From: Variovorax paradoxus
Lineage (GTDB): Bacteria; Pseudomonadota; Gammaproteobacteria; Burkholderiales; Burkholderiaceae_C
DNA: 64,000 nt
Direction of reading: 5' to 3'
Assembly: GCF_018614875.1 (NCBI RefSeq)
Contig: NZ_JAGGNW010000001.1
Span: 1 to 64,000, forward strand
Below the pieces are notes generated by a model. That model made no database searches and was not told where the DNA came from. It saw only the letters and a list, made by a program, of their open reading frames with translations. The translations under genes and the position numbers were made by a program. Shown in pieces: positions 33,443-43,145 of the stretch; the first letter of the stretch is position 1, and each line of letters starts with the position of its first letter.

Positions 33443-34573
33443 ATGAAGAAGATCGCCACCCCCTGCGCCCGTTCCGGCTGGCTGGCCGCCGCCGCGCTGG
33501 CACTGTCCATGCCGGCGATGGCCGACGCGCTGATCGGCGTGTCGCTGCCGCAGACCGGCCCGAAGGCGCTGGTCGGGCGCAACTTCAAGCAAGGCGTCGA
33601 GCTCGCCGTGAGCGAGATCAATACGGCGGGCGGCGTGCTGGGCAAGCCGCTCGAGGTGGTGTTCGAGGACGACCAGGGCGACAACCCCAACGGCGCCATC
33701 AATGCCGTCAACAAGCTGATGCAGGTCAGCAAGGTGCCGGTGATGATCGGGCCGCACTACTCGGTCACGCAAATGGCCACGCAGAAGACCTACTGCAACG
33801 GCAAGGTGGTGTCGATCACCGGCGGCACCTCCGTGGCCATCACCCGCAGCGGCTGCAACTACGTGATCCGCACGCGTTCCGACGACGATGTGCAGGCCAA
33901 GGCGCTGATTGCCTATGCGCAGAAGGAACTCAAGGCCGGCGAGAAGACGGCCATCTTCTACGCCAATGACGATTTCGGGAAGTCCGGCCAGGCACGCGTG
34001 GTGGCGCAAATGGCCACGCTGGGCCTGAAACCGGTGGCGGTGGAAAGCCACAACCCGAGCGACAAGGACTATTCGGCCCAACTCGCGAAGCTGCAGAAGT
34101 CCGGCGCCGAACTGGTCATCCTGTGGGCCCACGACACCGATGCCGCGCTGATCCTGCGCCAGGCCAAGCAGTTCGGCCTGCCTTTCAAGTTCGCCGGCGC
34201 CGTGCTGTCTGAAGAGGCGTTCCTCAAGCTAGCCGGCCAGGCCGCCGAGGGCTCGATGAGCGCTTCGTACTTCGTGCCGACGGACCCGAATCCGGCGGTT
34301 CAGGCCTTCGTGAAGAAGTACGAGACAAAATTCAAGATGGCGCCGGACGTCTGGTCGGCCACCTACTACGACGCCACGATCCTGGCGGCCCGGGCCATCA
34401 ACGAGGCCAAGTCGGCCGATGTGGAGAAGGTCCGTGCGGCATTCTCCACAGTGAGCTACAACGGCCTGCTGGCCGACTACAAGTGCGACAAGGCCGGCGA
34501 CTGCAACAGGCAGGTCAACATCGTCGAGATCAAGGCCGGCCAGCCCGTCGTGCGCTCGGCGGTGAAGTTCTGA
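33443..34573 (+). CDS. livK: ABC substrate-binding protein LivK type
   Basis: A 376-residue periplasmic receptor. The signal peptide ends near PAMADA. The type I periplasmic-binding fold begins LIGVSLPQTGPKALVGRNFK and includes INTAGGVLGKPLEVVFEDDQ and KVPVMIGPHYS. Internal cysteines (YCNGK, SGCNY, KCDKAGDCN) may form disulfides. GGAGACAACACC precedes its start. It delivers the ligand to LivH / LivM-G. The ligand is unknown; such receptors also bind aromatic acids and other carboxylates. Confidence 0.9.
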   Translation: MKKIATPCARSGWLAAAALALSMPAMADALIGVSLPQTGPKALVGRNFKQGVELAVSEINTAGGVLGKPLEVVFEDDQGDNPNGAINAVNKLMQVSKVPVMIGPHYSVTQMATQKTYCNGKVVSITGGTSVAITRSGCNYVIRTRSDDDVQAKALIAYAQKELKAGEKTAIFYANDDFGKSGQARVVAQMATLGLKPVAVESHNPSDKDYSAQLAKLQKSGAELVILWAHDTDAALILRQAKQFGLPFKFAGAVLSEEAFLKLAGQAAEGSMSASYFVPTDPNPAVQAFVKKYETKFKMAPDVWSATYYDATILAARAINEAKSADVEKVRAAFSTVSYNGLLADYKCDKAGDCNRQVNIVEIKAGQPVVRSAVKF

Positions 34574-34601
34574 CGCCGCGGCGCGAGCGAGGATACATAC
34601 G

Positions 34602-35351
34602 ATGCAAGCGGACCTGCCCTCCTCGGTGATCGCCGAGCAGCCCGAGCTGGAGCTCTCGCACGTCGACGTGTTCTACGGCAAGGTGCAGATCCTGTTCGAC
34701 CTCTCGATCCGCGCCTACCCGGGCCAGATCGTCGCGGTGATCGGTGCCAACGGCGCCGGCAAGTCGACCGCGCTGAACCTGATCGTCGGACGCCTGAAAC
34801 CGAGCGCCGGCCGCGTCGATTTCCGCGGCGAGAGCATCGGCGAGCGCTCCATCGAGCAAATCGTCGCCTCGGGCATCGTCTGCGTACCGCAGCGCCGCCG
34901 CATCTTCTCGACCCTGAGCGTCAAGGAGAACCTGGAGGTCGGCGCGTATGTGCGCCGGCACGACAAGGCCGCGGTCAGCGCCACGCTGGACGAGGTCTAC
35001 GAGCTGTTCCCGGTGCTCAAGCGCAAGACCGGCGAGATGGGCGGTGTGCTGTCCGGTGGCGAGCAGCAGATGCTCGCGATTGCGCGCGGCCTGATGGCCG
35101 GTCCGCGCATCCTGCTGCTCGACGAACCATCGATGGGCCTGTCGCCCAAGCTGACCACGGAAATGTTCGTGGACATCCGGCGCATCGCGCGCGGCGGCCG
35201 CACGGTGGTCATCGTCGAGCAGAACGCCTTTGCCGCGCTCAGCGTCGCCGACCACGGCTACGTGCTGGAGGGCGGCCGCATCGCACTCGAAGGCTCCGCC
35301 GCCCGGTTGCTGCACAACGACCACGTGCGCGATGCCTACCTCGGCGCCTGA
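34602..35351 (+). CDS. livF: ABC ATPase LivF type
   Basis: A 249-residue ATPase. Walker A is GANGAGKST (about 50), the signature LSGGEQQMLAIARGLM (about 150), and Walker B ILLLDEPSMGLSP. The LivF-specific stretch GIVCVPQRRRIFSTLSVKEN is present. It completes the importer with livH, the livM-G fusion and livK. The FAD oxidase gene follows after 22 bases, so the importer and enzyme genes form one transcript. Confidence 0.92.
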   Translation: MQADLPSSVIAEQPELELSHVDVFYGKVQILFDLSIRAYPGQIVAVIGANGAGKSTALNLIVGRLKPSAGRVDFRGESIGERSIEQIVASGIVCVPQRRRIFSTLSVKENLEVGAYVRRHDKAAVSATLDEVYELFPVLKRKTGEMGGVLSGGEQQMLAIARGLMAGPRILLLDEPSMGLSPKLTTEMFVDIRRIARGGRTVVIVEQNAFAALSVADHGYVLEGGRIALEGSAARLLHNDHVRDAYLGA

Positions 35352-35373
35352 TTCGACAACGCACGCTTCCGCC

Positions 35374-36780
35374 ATGGCCTTCCACCAGACCCTTGAGCAG
35401 ACCGCGGCCGCGGTCGAGCTGCTGCTGCCCGAATTCCGGGCGATCTTCGGCGATCGCGCCGTCACCTCGGCCGCGGTGCGCGCGCACCACAGCCACGGCG
35501 AAGGCCTGCCCGACCCGGGCCAGCCCGACGTGGTCCTGTTTCCCTTGACCAACGAAGAGGTGGCCGCCGCGGCACGGCTGTGCCATCGCGCCGCGGTGCC
35601 GATCATTGCATTCGGAAGCGGCACGTCGATGGAGGGGCACGTCGCCGCGATCCACGGCGGCGTGTGCATCGACCTCTCGCGCATGGACCGCGTGCTCGAG
35701 GTCTCGACCGACTCGATGGACTGCCGCGCGCAAGCCGGCGTGACGCGCGAACAGCTCAACGAGCACCTGCGCGCCAGCGGCCTCTTCTTTGCCGTGGACC
35801 CTGGCGCGAACGCGTCGCTCGGCGGCATGGCGTCGACGCGCGCCTCCGGCACCGCGGCCGTGCGCTACGGGACCATGCGCGAAACCGTGATGGGCCTGAC
35901 CGTCGTCACGCCCGACGGCCGGACCGTGCGCACCGGCACGCGCGCGCGCAAGTCGGCCTCGGGCTTCGACCTCACCCGGCTCTATGTGGGCAGCGAGGGC
36001 TTGCTGGGCATCATCACCGAGGTGCAACTGCGCCTCTTCGGCCTTCCCGAGCACGTGGTGGCGGCCGTGTGCCAGTTCGACAGCCTGCGAGCTGCGATGG
36101 ACACCGTCATCGCGACGCTGCAGCTCGGTGTACCGGTCGCGCGGATCGAGCTGCTCAACGACGTGCAGATGGACGCGTGCATCCACTACTCCAGGCTGGA
36201 CGAATTCGAGGCGCGCCCCACCCTCTTCATCGAGTTTCATGGGAGCGAGACCGGCGTGGCCGAACAGGTCTCGACGGTGGAATCGCTGGCCCTCGACAAC
36301 GCAGGCAGCGGCTTCCGCTACGCGCACCGGCCCGAGGACCGCTCGCGCCTGTGGAAGGCGCGCCACTCCTGCTACCACGCGAATCTCGCGATGCGGCCCG
36401 GCTGGAGTTCCATGGGCACCGATGCCTGTGTGCCGATCTCGGCACTCGTGCAATGCATCACCGAAACCGAGGCGGCAATCCGCGAGAGCGGCCTCTACGC
36501 GCCGATCGTCGGCCACGTGGGCGACGGCAACTTTCACCTGGGCATCATCTACGACAACGCGGACCCGGTTGCGCGCCGAAAGGCGGAGGCGCTGGCCGAG
36601 GACGTGGCCCTGCGCGCGATCCGGCTCGGCGGCACCTGCACCGGCGAGCACGGCGTCGGCCTGCATCGCATCGGCCAGATCGAGATCGAACATGGCGAGG
36701 CGATCGATCTCATGCGCGACATCAAGCGTGCGCTGGACCCTCTGGGCATCATGAACCCGGGGAAGATGCTTCGGATGTAG
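35374..36780 (+). CDS. FAD-linked 2-hydroxyacid oxidase (GlcD / D-LDH family)
   Basis: A 468-residue flavoprotein. The PCMH-type FAD domain has PIIAFGSGTSMEGHVAAIHG and DPGANASLGGMASTRASGTA. The C-terminal cap ends with VGHVGDGNFHLG and GGTCTGEHGVGLHR, the substrate and metal His region of D-lactate dehydrogenase / glycolate oxidase subunit GlcD. It oxidises a D-2-hydroxyacid such as glycolate, D-lactate or a sugar-derived acid, probably passing electrons to the respiratory chain. It is the last gene of the operon. Confidence 0.85.
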   Translation: MAFHQTLEQTAAAVELLLPEFRAIFGDRAVTSAAVRAHHSHGEGLPDPGQPDVVLFPLTNEEVAAAARLCHRAAVPIIAFGSGTSMEGHVAAIHGGVCIDLSRMDRVLEVSTDSMDCRAQAGVTREQLNEHLRASGLFFAVDPGANASLGGMASTRASGTAAVRYGTMRETVMGLTVVTPDGRTVRTGTRARKSASGFDLTRLYVGSEGLLGIITEVQLRLFGLPEHVVAAVCQFDSLRAAMDTVIATLQLGVPVARIELLNDVQMDACIHYSRLDEFEARPTLFIEFHGSETGVAEQVSTVESLALDNAGSGFRYAHRPEDRSRLWKARHSCYHANLAMRPGWSSMGTDACVPISALVQCITETEAAIRESGLYAPIVGHVGDGNFHLGIIYDNADPVARRKAEALAEDVALRAIRLGGTCTGEHGVGLHRIGQIEIEHGEAIDLMRDIKRALDPLGIMNPGKMLRM

Positions 36781-37320
36781 TTCGTCGAACGTCCAGCGCC
36801 CCGAAAGGCCGATGCCCAGGAAGGCGCGGCTGCGCGCGAAGGCTTGCAATTGCGCCGCTTCACCCGGACCACAGACCTGCCTCGGTCAGGCGGCGCAACA
36901 ACGCGCGCGAGTCGCATGGCGTACCAGCAAGTTCCGCAAGGCACGATCGAGCGCCTTGGGGCTGGACATGAGCGTGTAGCCTTCGGCCAGATCCGTCATC
37001 GCTCGTACGGCCTGCTCATAACCCGATGCCGAGCCTCGCTGCGCCAGGGGATCGACGGCGGCCCAGCGTCATCTGGCCCTGCATTCAGACGATACGCCAG
37101 GTGCGTGAAAAATCCGTCATGGTTCGTGATTCGATAGGGCAATGCCGCTCAGCCAAAGCGCCGGGATCATTTGCGTGTGAATGCCGGTTGAAGCTTCGTG
37201 CGTCCGAGGTGGCGAAAATTCTAGCGGTTGCCTTGCTCCGGCCTGCTTCACGGGCTGTTGGTGGGGCGCCGAGCGCGCCGACCTTGGGCGGGCAATCGCT
37301 GCGGCGCGCGCCCACCATGC
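36781..37320. other. Intergenic stretch with a possible decayed minus-strand gene
   Basis: About 540 bases. On the minus strand one frame reads GYEQAVRAMTDLAEGYTLMS, then KALDRALRNLLVRHATRA. A one-base shift at an alternating CG run then gives LLRRLTEAGLWSG and a stop near 36890. This looks like a real but frameshifted C-terminal fragment of an unidentified protein. Nothing else was recognised in the stretch. Confidence 0.35.
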
Positions 37321-37617
37321 TCAGCGCGCGGGGCCCGAGGACCGATCGCGATGATGAACGAAAACGGAGATGCGGTGCATCGTCGAAATGCCCTGGGCCT
37401 CCGACCCCCGGCTCAGGATCGACCGCCCCAGCGGGGTGATGTCGAGGACCGTCGCGGGATCCTGCCGAAGGCAGTTGTCGCAATCGAAGTGCGAAGCCGG
37501 GATGAAGGCGCGGACATACCCGGCGGCATCGAGCCTTCTGACGATTTCGATCTGGCGCTGGCCGGCCACGGTGACGGGAAGCTTCGCGCGGGACAGCCGG
37601 TAAAGGGTTTCAAACAT
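37321..37617 (-). CDS. Small hypothetical protein, 98 aa
   Basis: A short soluble protein with GGGGAG 8 bases before the ATG. The first 75 residues look like a winged-helix-sized fold: MFETLYRLSRAKLPVTVAGQ, EIVRRLDAAGYVRAFIP, a possible metal pair CDNC, and LDITPLGRSIL. The region LDAAGYV-x-ITPLGR is like the wing and last helix of small DNA-binding proteins, but I cannot name a family. It may be a small regulator. Confidence 0.55.
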   Translation of the reverse strand: MFETLYRLSRAKLPVTVAGQRQIEIVRRLDAAGYVRAFIPASHFDCDNCLRQDPATVLDITPLGRSILSRGSEAQGISTMHRISVFVHHRDRSSGPAR

Positions 37618-37844
37618 CGCATACTCCCCATGAAGTGAACCGGGTGCACACGAGGGTCCATGGCATGGCGCCGCAGGGCACTCATGCCTCTATTTTAGGC
37701 AGATCCATCGAAAAATGCCTTGCGCGGGATCAAGGTCGCGCGGCCTGCCGCACGCCGATGTATCGGAGGCCCTCGCTTTGACCTGCGTCAAGTCGGAGTC
37801 GACCGGCGCGGCTAGCCTCGGCAGGTCACGCATCGACCATTGCC

Positions 37845-38348
37845 ATGCCCCTTCCCCAAAAAAACTGCGCTCCCGAGGACGCGGCACAGCTCTCGCCGCT
37901 GGACGTTGCGAGCCTGCTGTGCCGCGCGCGCATCCTGCAGCGCGCCGCGCTGGATCGGACCACCCCCAAGCCGCTGCGCGGCAAGAACCTGGGGCTCCTG
38001 TGCGAAGCGCAGCCCGACGAAGCGCAGGCACTGTTCCGCCGTGCCGCCGAAGAGTTGGGCGCGCATGTGGCCGTCATACGCTCGAGCCTGTCGCTCGCGA
38101 GTGCGCCGCAGGAGCTGCAGCACACCGCCCGCACGCTCGGCCGTCTCTACGAGGCCGTGGAATGCCAAGGGCTGGATCCCGTGCTCGTGCAACGCATCGG
38201 CCAGCACGCGGGGATTCCTGTCTTCGAAGGAGCCGCTGTGAGAGGCCATCCGACCGGCCAGCTTGCCGAACTGCTCGGCGACAAGACCCCGCTGGCCGAC
38301 AACCAGCGCTTCGTGCTTCAGGCCTTGCTGCTGGAAGCCATCGCCTGA
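37845..38348 (+). CDS. Carbamoyltransferase-like N-domain protein
   Basis: A 167-residue protein resembling only the carbamoyl-phosphate domain of ornithine/aspartate carbamoyltransferases. LRGKNLGLLCEAQPDEAQAL sits where the family has L-x-GK-x-hydrophobic-F-x-kpStRTr. FRRAAEELGAHVAVI, RTLGRLYEAVECQG, the segment RIGQHAGIPVFEG and RGHPTGQLAELL (the HPTQ-like site) follow. The STRTR catalytic loop is absent and there is no ornithine domain. Activity is therefore unlikely. It could be a regulatory or degenerate paralogue. It stands alone before the response-regulator gene. Confidence 0.6.
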   Translation: MPLPQKNCAPEDAAQLSPLDVASLLCRARILQRAALDRTTPKPLRGKNLGLLCEAQPDEAQALFRRAAEELGAHVAVIRSSLSLASAPQELQHTARTLGRLYEAVECQGLDPVLVQRIGQHAGIPVFEGAAVRGHPTGQLAELLGDKTPLADNQRFVLQALLLEAIA

Positions 38349-38476
38349 ATCGCGGGGTGCATCGATCCCGTGCGCGCCCCCCTCGATCCAGCGCACCGAC
38401 GCCGACATCGGTGCTACGCTTGTACAGCTTTTAAGCATGCTGTTACGTCCGGCCTCGAACCCACGCTTTCTCCCGA

Positions 38477-39235
38477 ATGAAATCCGCCTTTCACATCGCG
38501 GTCCTCGACGACGAAGTCGACATCACGCTGCTGCTGGCCAACTACCTTCAAAGCCACGGTTTTCGCGTGACCCAGCTGCACAACGGCCAGTCCCTGATGA
38601 CGCTGATGGGCAGCGACCCGGCGGACCTCGTGCTGCTCGACCTGGGCCTGCCCGGCGAAGACGGTTTCTCCATTGCCCGCCGCATGCGCGACAACTGGCG
38701 CTGCGGCCTGGTCATCGTCACCGGCCGCGGCGACGCGGTGGACAAGATCGTCGGCCTGGAGGTGGGCGCGGACGACTACGTGACCAAGCCATTCGACCTG
38801 CGCGAGCTGGTGGCGCGGGTCAAGGCGGTGCTCAGGCGCCTGGCACCCAGCGATGCCACGGACGCGTCGCTGCCCGCACCGGCACCGGCACCGGCACCGG
38901 CAGCCTCGCCCTCTTCCGACAGGCTGCGCTTCGCCGGATGGCAGCTCGACCTCGCGGCGCGCAGCCTGACGAGTCCGCAAGGGCTGAACGTGGCGCTCAC
39001 CGGCGGCGAGTTCGACCTGCTGTGCGCGTTCGCGCGGCACCCGGGGCGCGTGCTCTCGCGCGACTTCCTGCTCGGGCAGACGCGCGGACGCGAAGCCGCG
39101 CCCTTCGACCGCACGATCGACGTGCAGGTCGGCCGGCTGCGCAAGAAGATCGAAGCCGACCCGGACGACCCGCAGATCGTCAAGTCGGTGCGAGGCGCAG
39201 GCTACATCCTGGTTCCGCCCGTCACCCAGGGCTGA
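38477..39235 (+). CDS. OmpR-family response regulator
   Basis: A 252-residue regulator. The receiver domain (1-120) has the acidic pocket Asp11/Asp12, the phosphoacceptor Asp55 in LVLLDLGLPGEDG, and Lys in YVTKPFDL. A Pro/Ala linker (PAPAPAPAPAA) precedes the OmpR winged helix (about 150-250; VALTGGEFDLLCAFARHPGR, DVQVGRLRKKIE). The hybrid kinase gene follows after 4 bases, so the two form a two-component pair. The signal is unknown. Confidence 0.93.
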   Translation: MKSAFHIAVLDDEVDITLLLANYLQSHGFRVTQLHNGQSLMTLMGSDPADLVLLDLGLPGEDGFSIARRMRDNWRCGLVIVTGRGDAVDKIVGLEVGADDYVTKPFDLRELVARVKAVLRRLAPSDATDASLPAPAPAPAPAASPSSDRLRFAGWQLDLAARSLTSPQGLNVALTGGEFDLLCAFARHPGRVLSRDFLLGQTRGREAAPFDRTIDVQVGRLRKKIEADPDDPQIVKSVRGAGYILVPPVTQG

Positions 39236-39239
39236 CTTC

Positions 39240-41336
39240 ATGAACCCGCCCTCGCCCCCGATCGCCGCCACCTTGCCGGGCCTGCCCTCGGGGATCGAGG
39301 AGAGCAGCGTCTACCGTTCGCTTTTCATTGCCTATCCCGACGCGCTGCTGCTGGTCGACCAGGCGGGCCACATCGTGCTGGCCAACCCTTCGGCGGCCAA
39401 GCTTCTGGGCTATGCAGTGGACGAACTGGTGGGCCTGAACGTCGACGTCCTGGTGCCCGACAGCATCCGCCCGCGCCACGCCTCCTACCGCGCGGCCTAC
39501 GGCCAGGCGCCACGCCCAAGGCCCATGGGCACGCAGATGGAGCTGGTCGCCAAGCGCAAGGACGGCAGCGAGGTGATGGTCGAGATCGCGCTCAGCCCGC
39601 TGCAGAGCCAGGGCCTGCCGTTCGTCGTTGCCGCCATCCGCGACATCGGCGCCTATCCGCGCGTGAAGCAGGCGCTGCAGCGGGCGCGCTACAGCGACTA
39701 CCTCGCGCAGCTGGGCCGCCTGGCCGTGGACACCCGCGATCTGCAGGTGGTGCTCGACCACGTGCCCGCCATTGCCGCGGAAGCGCTGGAGGTCGAGGTG
39801 GCCATGGTGCTGCTGCTGGAAAACAGCCGCCTGGAATTCCGCGTGGCCAGCGGCGTGGGCCTGGTGCCCGGAGAAGAGATCGGCGCGCGCATTCCCAGCC
39901 ATGCCAACACGCCGCCCGGCTTCGTGTTTGCCGAGGGGCGACCGGTGGTGGTGCCCGACTACGGCGAGGAGCGCCGCTTCGCCGTGCCGCAGGCTTACCT
40001 CGATGCCGGGCTGGTCAGCGCGCTGGCGGTGCCCTTCTACGACCGGGGCCGCTTCATCGGCGTGCTGGCCGTGCGCTCGCGCGAAGCCAAGCGCTTCGGC
40101 GATGAAGAGCTGCGGTTCCTCGAATCGCTCTCCAACCTGCTGGCCACCAGCCTCCAGCGGGTGCAGACCGAAGAAGCGCTCAGCCATGCCCAGCGGCTCG
40201 AAAGCGTCGGCCAGCTCACGGGCGGCATCGCGCATGACTTCAACAACCTGCTCACCGTCATCCAGGGCAACCTGCAGGTGCTGGAAGAGCTGCCCGCCAT
40301 CGCGCAGGACGGCTATGCCCAGCAGCTGGTAGGCGCAGCGGCGCGGGCCTCGCGGCGCGGCGCCGAACTCACGGGCAAGCTGCTGGCCTTTTCGCGCCGG
40401 CAGATGCTGCAGCCCAATGCGGTCGACACGCAGGCGATGCTGCATTCCCTGGCCGACATGCTGCGGCGCACGCTCGACCAGCGCATCGGCATCGCGATCG
40501 ACGCCGCGCCGGGTTGCCCGCCGGTGCTCGCCGATCCCGGGCAGCTCGAATCGGCACTGCTGAACATCGCCATCAACGCACGCGACGCCATGCCCGAGGG
40601 CGGCATGCTGCATTTCCGCGCCCAAGCCTGCGGCGCGCTGCCGCCGGAAGTGCACAACGAGCTCAGCGACCACGATGCAGACGGCAGTTTCGTTGCCATC
40701 TCGATTGCCGACAGCGGCACGGGCATGACCGAAGAAGTGAAGGAACGCGCGTTCGAGCCCTTCTTCACGACCAAGGAAGCCGGCCGGGGCACGGGGTTGG
40801 GCCTGAGCACGGTGTATGGCTTCGTGAAGCAGTCCAAAGGCGCCGTGGCCATCGCAACGCAGCCGGGCGCGGGAACGACCGTGACGCTCTACCTTCCCCA
40901 GCTGGACGACCTCGTCCCTTCGGCCGCGGAGGAGGAAGGCGGCGAGCAAGCGCTTCCAGCCGGCCTGAGGGTCATGCTGGTGGAGGACGATCCGGAAGTG
41001 CGCAGGGTCGTTCACACATTTCTTGTCACGCTTGGCTGCAAGGTGGCGACGGCGGGCAATGCCGAGCAGGCGCTGTCGGGCATGGAATCGGAGGCAGGTG
41101 CCTTCGACCTGCTACTGAGCGACATCGCGCTGGGACCTGGCATGCGCGGAACCCGGCTTGCCGCCGAGGCGCAGCAGCGTTTTCCCCGACTCGCGATCCT
41201 CCTCATGTCCGGCTTTTCGTCGGAGCTGCTCGACGCCGACCGGGACGTGCCGCAAAGCTGGGAGCTGCTGCGCAAGCCCTACACGCGCGCCGACCTCGCG
41301 CGCGCAATGGCCAAGGTGCTGGCCGTGCGCTCTTAG
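39240..41336 (+). CDS. Hybrid sensor kinase: PAS-GAF-HisKA-HATPase-REC
   Basis: A 698-residue soluble kinase without membrane segments. The PAS domain is at about 25-135 ([20 protein letters not shown]) and the GAF domain at about 155-310. The dimerisation/phosphoacceptor region has His332 in [13 protein letters not shown]. The ATPase has N-box [11 protein letters not shown] and G-boxes DSGTGM and [13 protein letters not shown]. The C-terminal receiver (about 578-698) has [10 protein letters not shown] as its Asp site. It is cotranscribed with the OmpR-type regulator 4 bases upstream and likely senses a cytoplasmic signal through PAS/GAF. Confidence 0.92.
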   Translation: MNPPSPPIAATLPGLPSGIEESSVYRSLFIAYPDALLLVDQAGHIVLANPSAAKLLGYAVDELVGLNVDVLVPDSIRPRHASYRAAYGQAPRPRPMGTQMELVAKRKDGSEVMVEIALSPLQSQGLPFVVAAIRDIGAYPRVKQALQRARYSDYLAQLGRLAVDTRDLQVVLDHVPAIAAEALEVEVAMVLLLENSRLEFRVASGVGLVPGEEIGARIPSHANTPPGFVFAEGRPVVVPDYGEERRFAVPQAYLDAGLVSALAVPFYDRGRFIGVLAVRSREAKRFGDEELRFLESLSNLLATSLQRVQTEEALSHAQRLESVGQLTGGIAHDFNNLLTVIQGNLQVLEELPAIAQDGYAQQLVGAAARASRRGAELTGKLLAFSRRQMLQPNAVDTQAMLHSLADMLRRTLDQRIGIAIDAAPGCPPVLADPGQLESALLNIAINARDAMPEGGMLHFRAQACGALPPEVHNELSDHDADGSFVAISIADSGTGMTEEVKERAFEPFFTTKEAGRGTGLGLSTVYGFVKQSKGAVAIATQPGAGTTVTLYLPQLDDLVPSAAEEEGGEQALPAGLRVMLVEDDPEVRRVVHTFLVTLGCKVATAGNAEQALSGMESEAGAFDLLLSDIALGPGMRGTRLAAEAQQRFPRLAILLMSGFSSELLDADRDVPQSWELLRKPYTRADLARAMAKVLAVRS

Positions 41337-41390
41337 AGGAGGCTCGGACAGCGGACCAGCTTGGCCAAAGCTGCAACCCGACATGGCGCC

Positions 41391-42653
41391 TCACGCATCG
41401 GGACGCCTTTCGAAAAAGAAGCACTCAGGCAGGATGGCCGGGCCGATGTAGTCGATGTCCTTGCCCGACACGCCACAGGCGAAAAAGCTGTCCCGCCATT
41501 GCCGGACGACATTGACGAGTCGTTCGATCTCTCCGCGCGCATCCTCCACAGACAAACCGAACCGCCCCGCCTGCGACAGGAGGTTGTAGATGCTGGCCGT
41601 GCGGCCGTAGTCGCCGACGGTCAAGGCCAGGTCGCGCCTCTCCAGACTGACCACCGGTGCGGGCACGAGGTCGTAGGTCGGGGACAACCGCCATCCCTTT
41701 TGCCTGCGCAGCAGGGCATGGTTGCGCGGATGATCGTCGTTGTTGGTCACAGCGGCATTGAAGACCATGCGCCGGTATAGCTCGGCACAGTCGGCTTCCG
41801 GTTTGTCGGACCAACGGCGCAAGTTGTCGGCCATCAACGGATAGGACCAACGCTCGCGGTCCAGATGGCTGTCTCCGCAGTCGAGCACGGTCAAGCCGCT
41901 GACGAGACCAAAACGCAGGTAACCCTGGTTGGTGTGATCGCGATCGAAGCGCTGCAGCATCAGTACGTCGCTCTCGCCGACCCTCTCCAGCCGAGCTTGC
42001 GTGACGTTCAATCCGCAACGGCGCGCAAGATCGAGCGTCGCGAACTCGACCCGCTGCAGATTGAATCGATCAGCCCTGGCCGGAAACTTGCCGAGCCAGA
42101 GACTCTGCGCGTCCTCGATCGTGGCCTTCGGCCGAGCGCCCCCCATGCTGGTGCCAGGATCGAGCTGTTCGAGCAGATGTGCGGCCACTGGTCGCCCCTC
42201 TTCGATCGCCTGGGTGGCGTCGATCAGCTCTGCCAGTTGATGCGTGCGGTTGTATTGGCGCCTGGGCGCGGGCGGCTCTGCCTTCAGCCCGAAGCTCAAG
42301 TAGCCTGCCCCGTCCTGCGGTCCATGCAGCAGGTAGTCGACCTCCTGAAGATCGGCAGCGCTTCGCTCGAGCTTGTGCTCGATCACGCGCCGCCCCCAGG
42401 CATCGGGACCGGCATCCCGCACCGCGCCTGGAATCCCCTTGAGCTGGGTGAATTCGAAGACCTTTTTCGCGAGCGGCAACCGGAACGGATCGAGCGCGAC
42501 CGCTTCTTGCCGCTGAAGGTAACGGTCGCCGTAGCGGAAACGCCCGATCTGCGTGCCATCGGGCAGCGTCTGCACCCTGAGCAACGCCGCTGGCACCGTC
42601 TCCAAGGTGCCGGGGAGCTGGATGTAGACATAGGCTTCGCGCTCAGAAGTCAT
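41391..42653 (-). CDS. hipA: HipA-family Ser/Thr kinase toxin
   Basis: A 420-residue HipA-like toxin kinase. HipA N-terminal features (LPGTLETVPAALLRVQTLPD) are followed by the P-loop-like SMGGARPKA. The catalytic loop is NNDDHPRNHALL (Asp near 309), and the metal motif is SPTYDLVPAP. Classical HipA phosphorylates glutamyl-tRNA synthetase and causes persistence. The start ATG overlaps the end of hipB by 11 bases, the usual antitoxin-first order. The gene looks intact. Confidence 0.9.
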   Translation of the reverse strand: MTSEREAYVYIQLPGTLETVPAALLRVQTLPDGTQIGRFRYGDRYLQRQEAVALDPFRLPLAKKVFEFTQLKGIPGAVRDAGPDAWGRRVIEHKLERSAADLQEVDYLLHGPQDGAGYLSFGLKAEPPAPRRQYNRTHQLAELIDATQAIEEGRPVAAHLLEQLDPGTSMGGARPKATIEDAQSLWLGKFPARADRFNLQRVEFATLDLARRCGLNVTQARLERVGESDVLMLQRFDRDHTNQGYLRFGLVSGLTVLDCGDSHLDRERWSYPLMADNLRRWSDKPEADCAELYRRMVFNAAVTNNDDHPRNHALLRRQKGWRLSPTYDLVPAPVVSLERRDLALTVGDYGRTASIYNLLSQAGRFGLSVEDARGEIERLVNVVRQWRDSFFACGVSGKDIDYIGPAILPECFFFERRPDA

Positions 42654-42975
42654 AGTCGTCGCTCGCCTTGCGGGACTTGCCTGCGCGCGTGGGACGGCGC
42701 GACGCTTCGAGCGCCTTGCCGTGCAGATCGGTGTCGGGATCGGCGATGGCCTCCAGGGACTTGTCGAGGCCAAGGGCCCACAGCACCGTGACGCACACGC
42801 CGACCGCCGTACCTGGCTTCCCGAGCTCCAGCGCGGTGAGGGTGTTGCGGTTGATGCCCGCCTTGCTGGCGAGCTCGGCGACCGACCAGCCGCGGCGAAT
42901 CCGCGCGACGCGGATGCGCTGACCCAGTTGGGCAACCCGCTCGGCGGCTTGCGAAGGCATCACGAATTTGCTCAT
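42643..42975 (-). CDS. hipB: HipB-family antitoxin, Xre-type
   Basis: A 110-residue helix-turn-helix protein. LGQRIRVARIRRGWSVAELA, then NTLTALELGKPG, form the Xre domain. A flexible Lys/Arg-rich tail ends DDYDF. It neutralises HipA and represses the operon. The start MSKFVMPSQ was chosen because an inverted repeat (42983-43003) lies immediately before it; a start six codons earlier would lie inside that repeat. It is divergent from the Phd/zeta module. Confidence 0.85.
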   Translation of the reverse strand: MSKFVMPSQAAERVAQLGQRIRVARIRRGWSVAELASKAGINRNTLTALELGKPGTAVGVCVTVLWALGLDKSLEAIADPDTDLHGKALEASRRPTRAGKSRKASDDYDF

Positions 42976-42982
42976 GAAACTA

Positions 42983-43003
42983 GGCATTCCCATCTTTAAT
43001 GCC
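42983..43003. promoter_or_regulatory. HipB operator-like inverted repeat
   Basis: GGCATT and AATGCC flank 9 bases just upstream of hipB. ACTAGGC occurs directly repeated around it (about 42979 and 43010). This is the expected place for autoregulation by HipB, and it may also affect the divergent module. Confidence 0.5.
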
Positions 43004-43145
43004 CAATATACTAGGCTTTCGTGGCGCACGACACAAGTCAAGTCAGAAAGAGAAAGTTCGCCTGACCAGGCAGAAAGATGGGGCTTTGCCCCCTGTTTCA
43101 TCCATTTTTGCTATTTTTGCCATAATGGCCGCAAAGGAGCACACC

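Noticed and set aside
35239..36849. Long minus-strand open frame opposite the FAD oxidase
   Set aside because: Shadow of the real gene; no start site or family.
39222..41015. Long minus-strand open frame opposite the hybrid kinase
   Set aside because: It is antisense to a gene with all kinase motifs. The product is His/Gln/Arg-rich shadow sequence.
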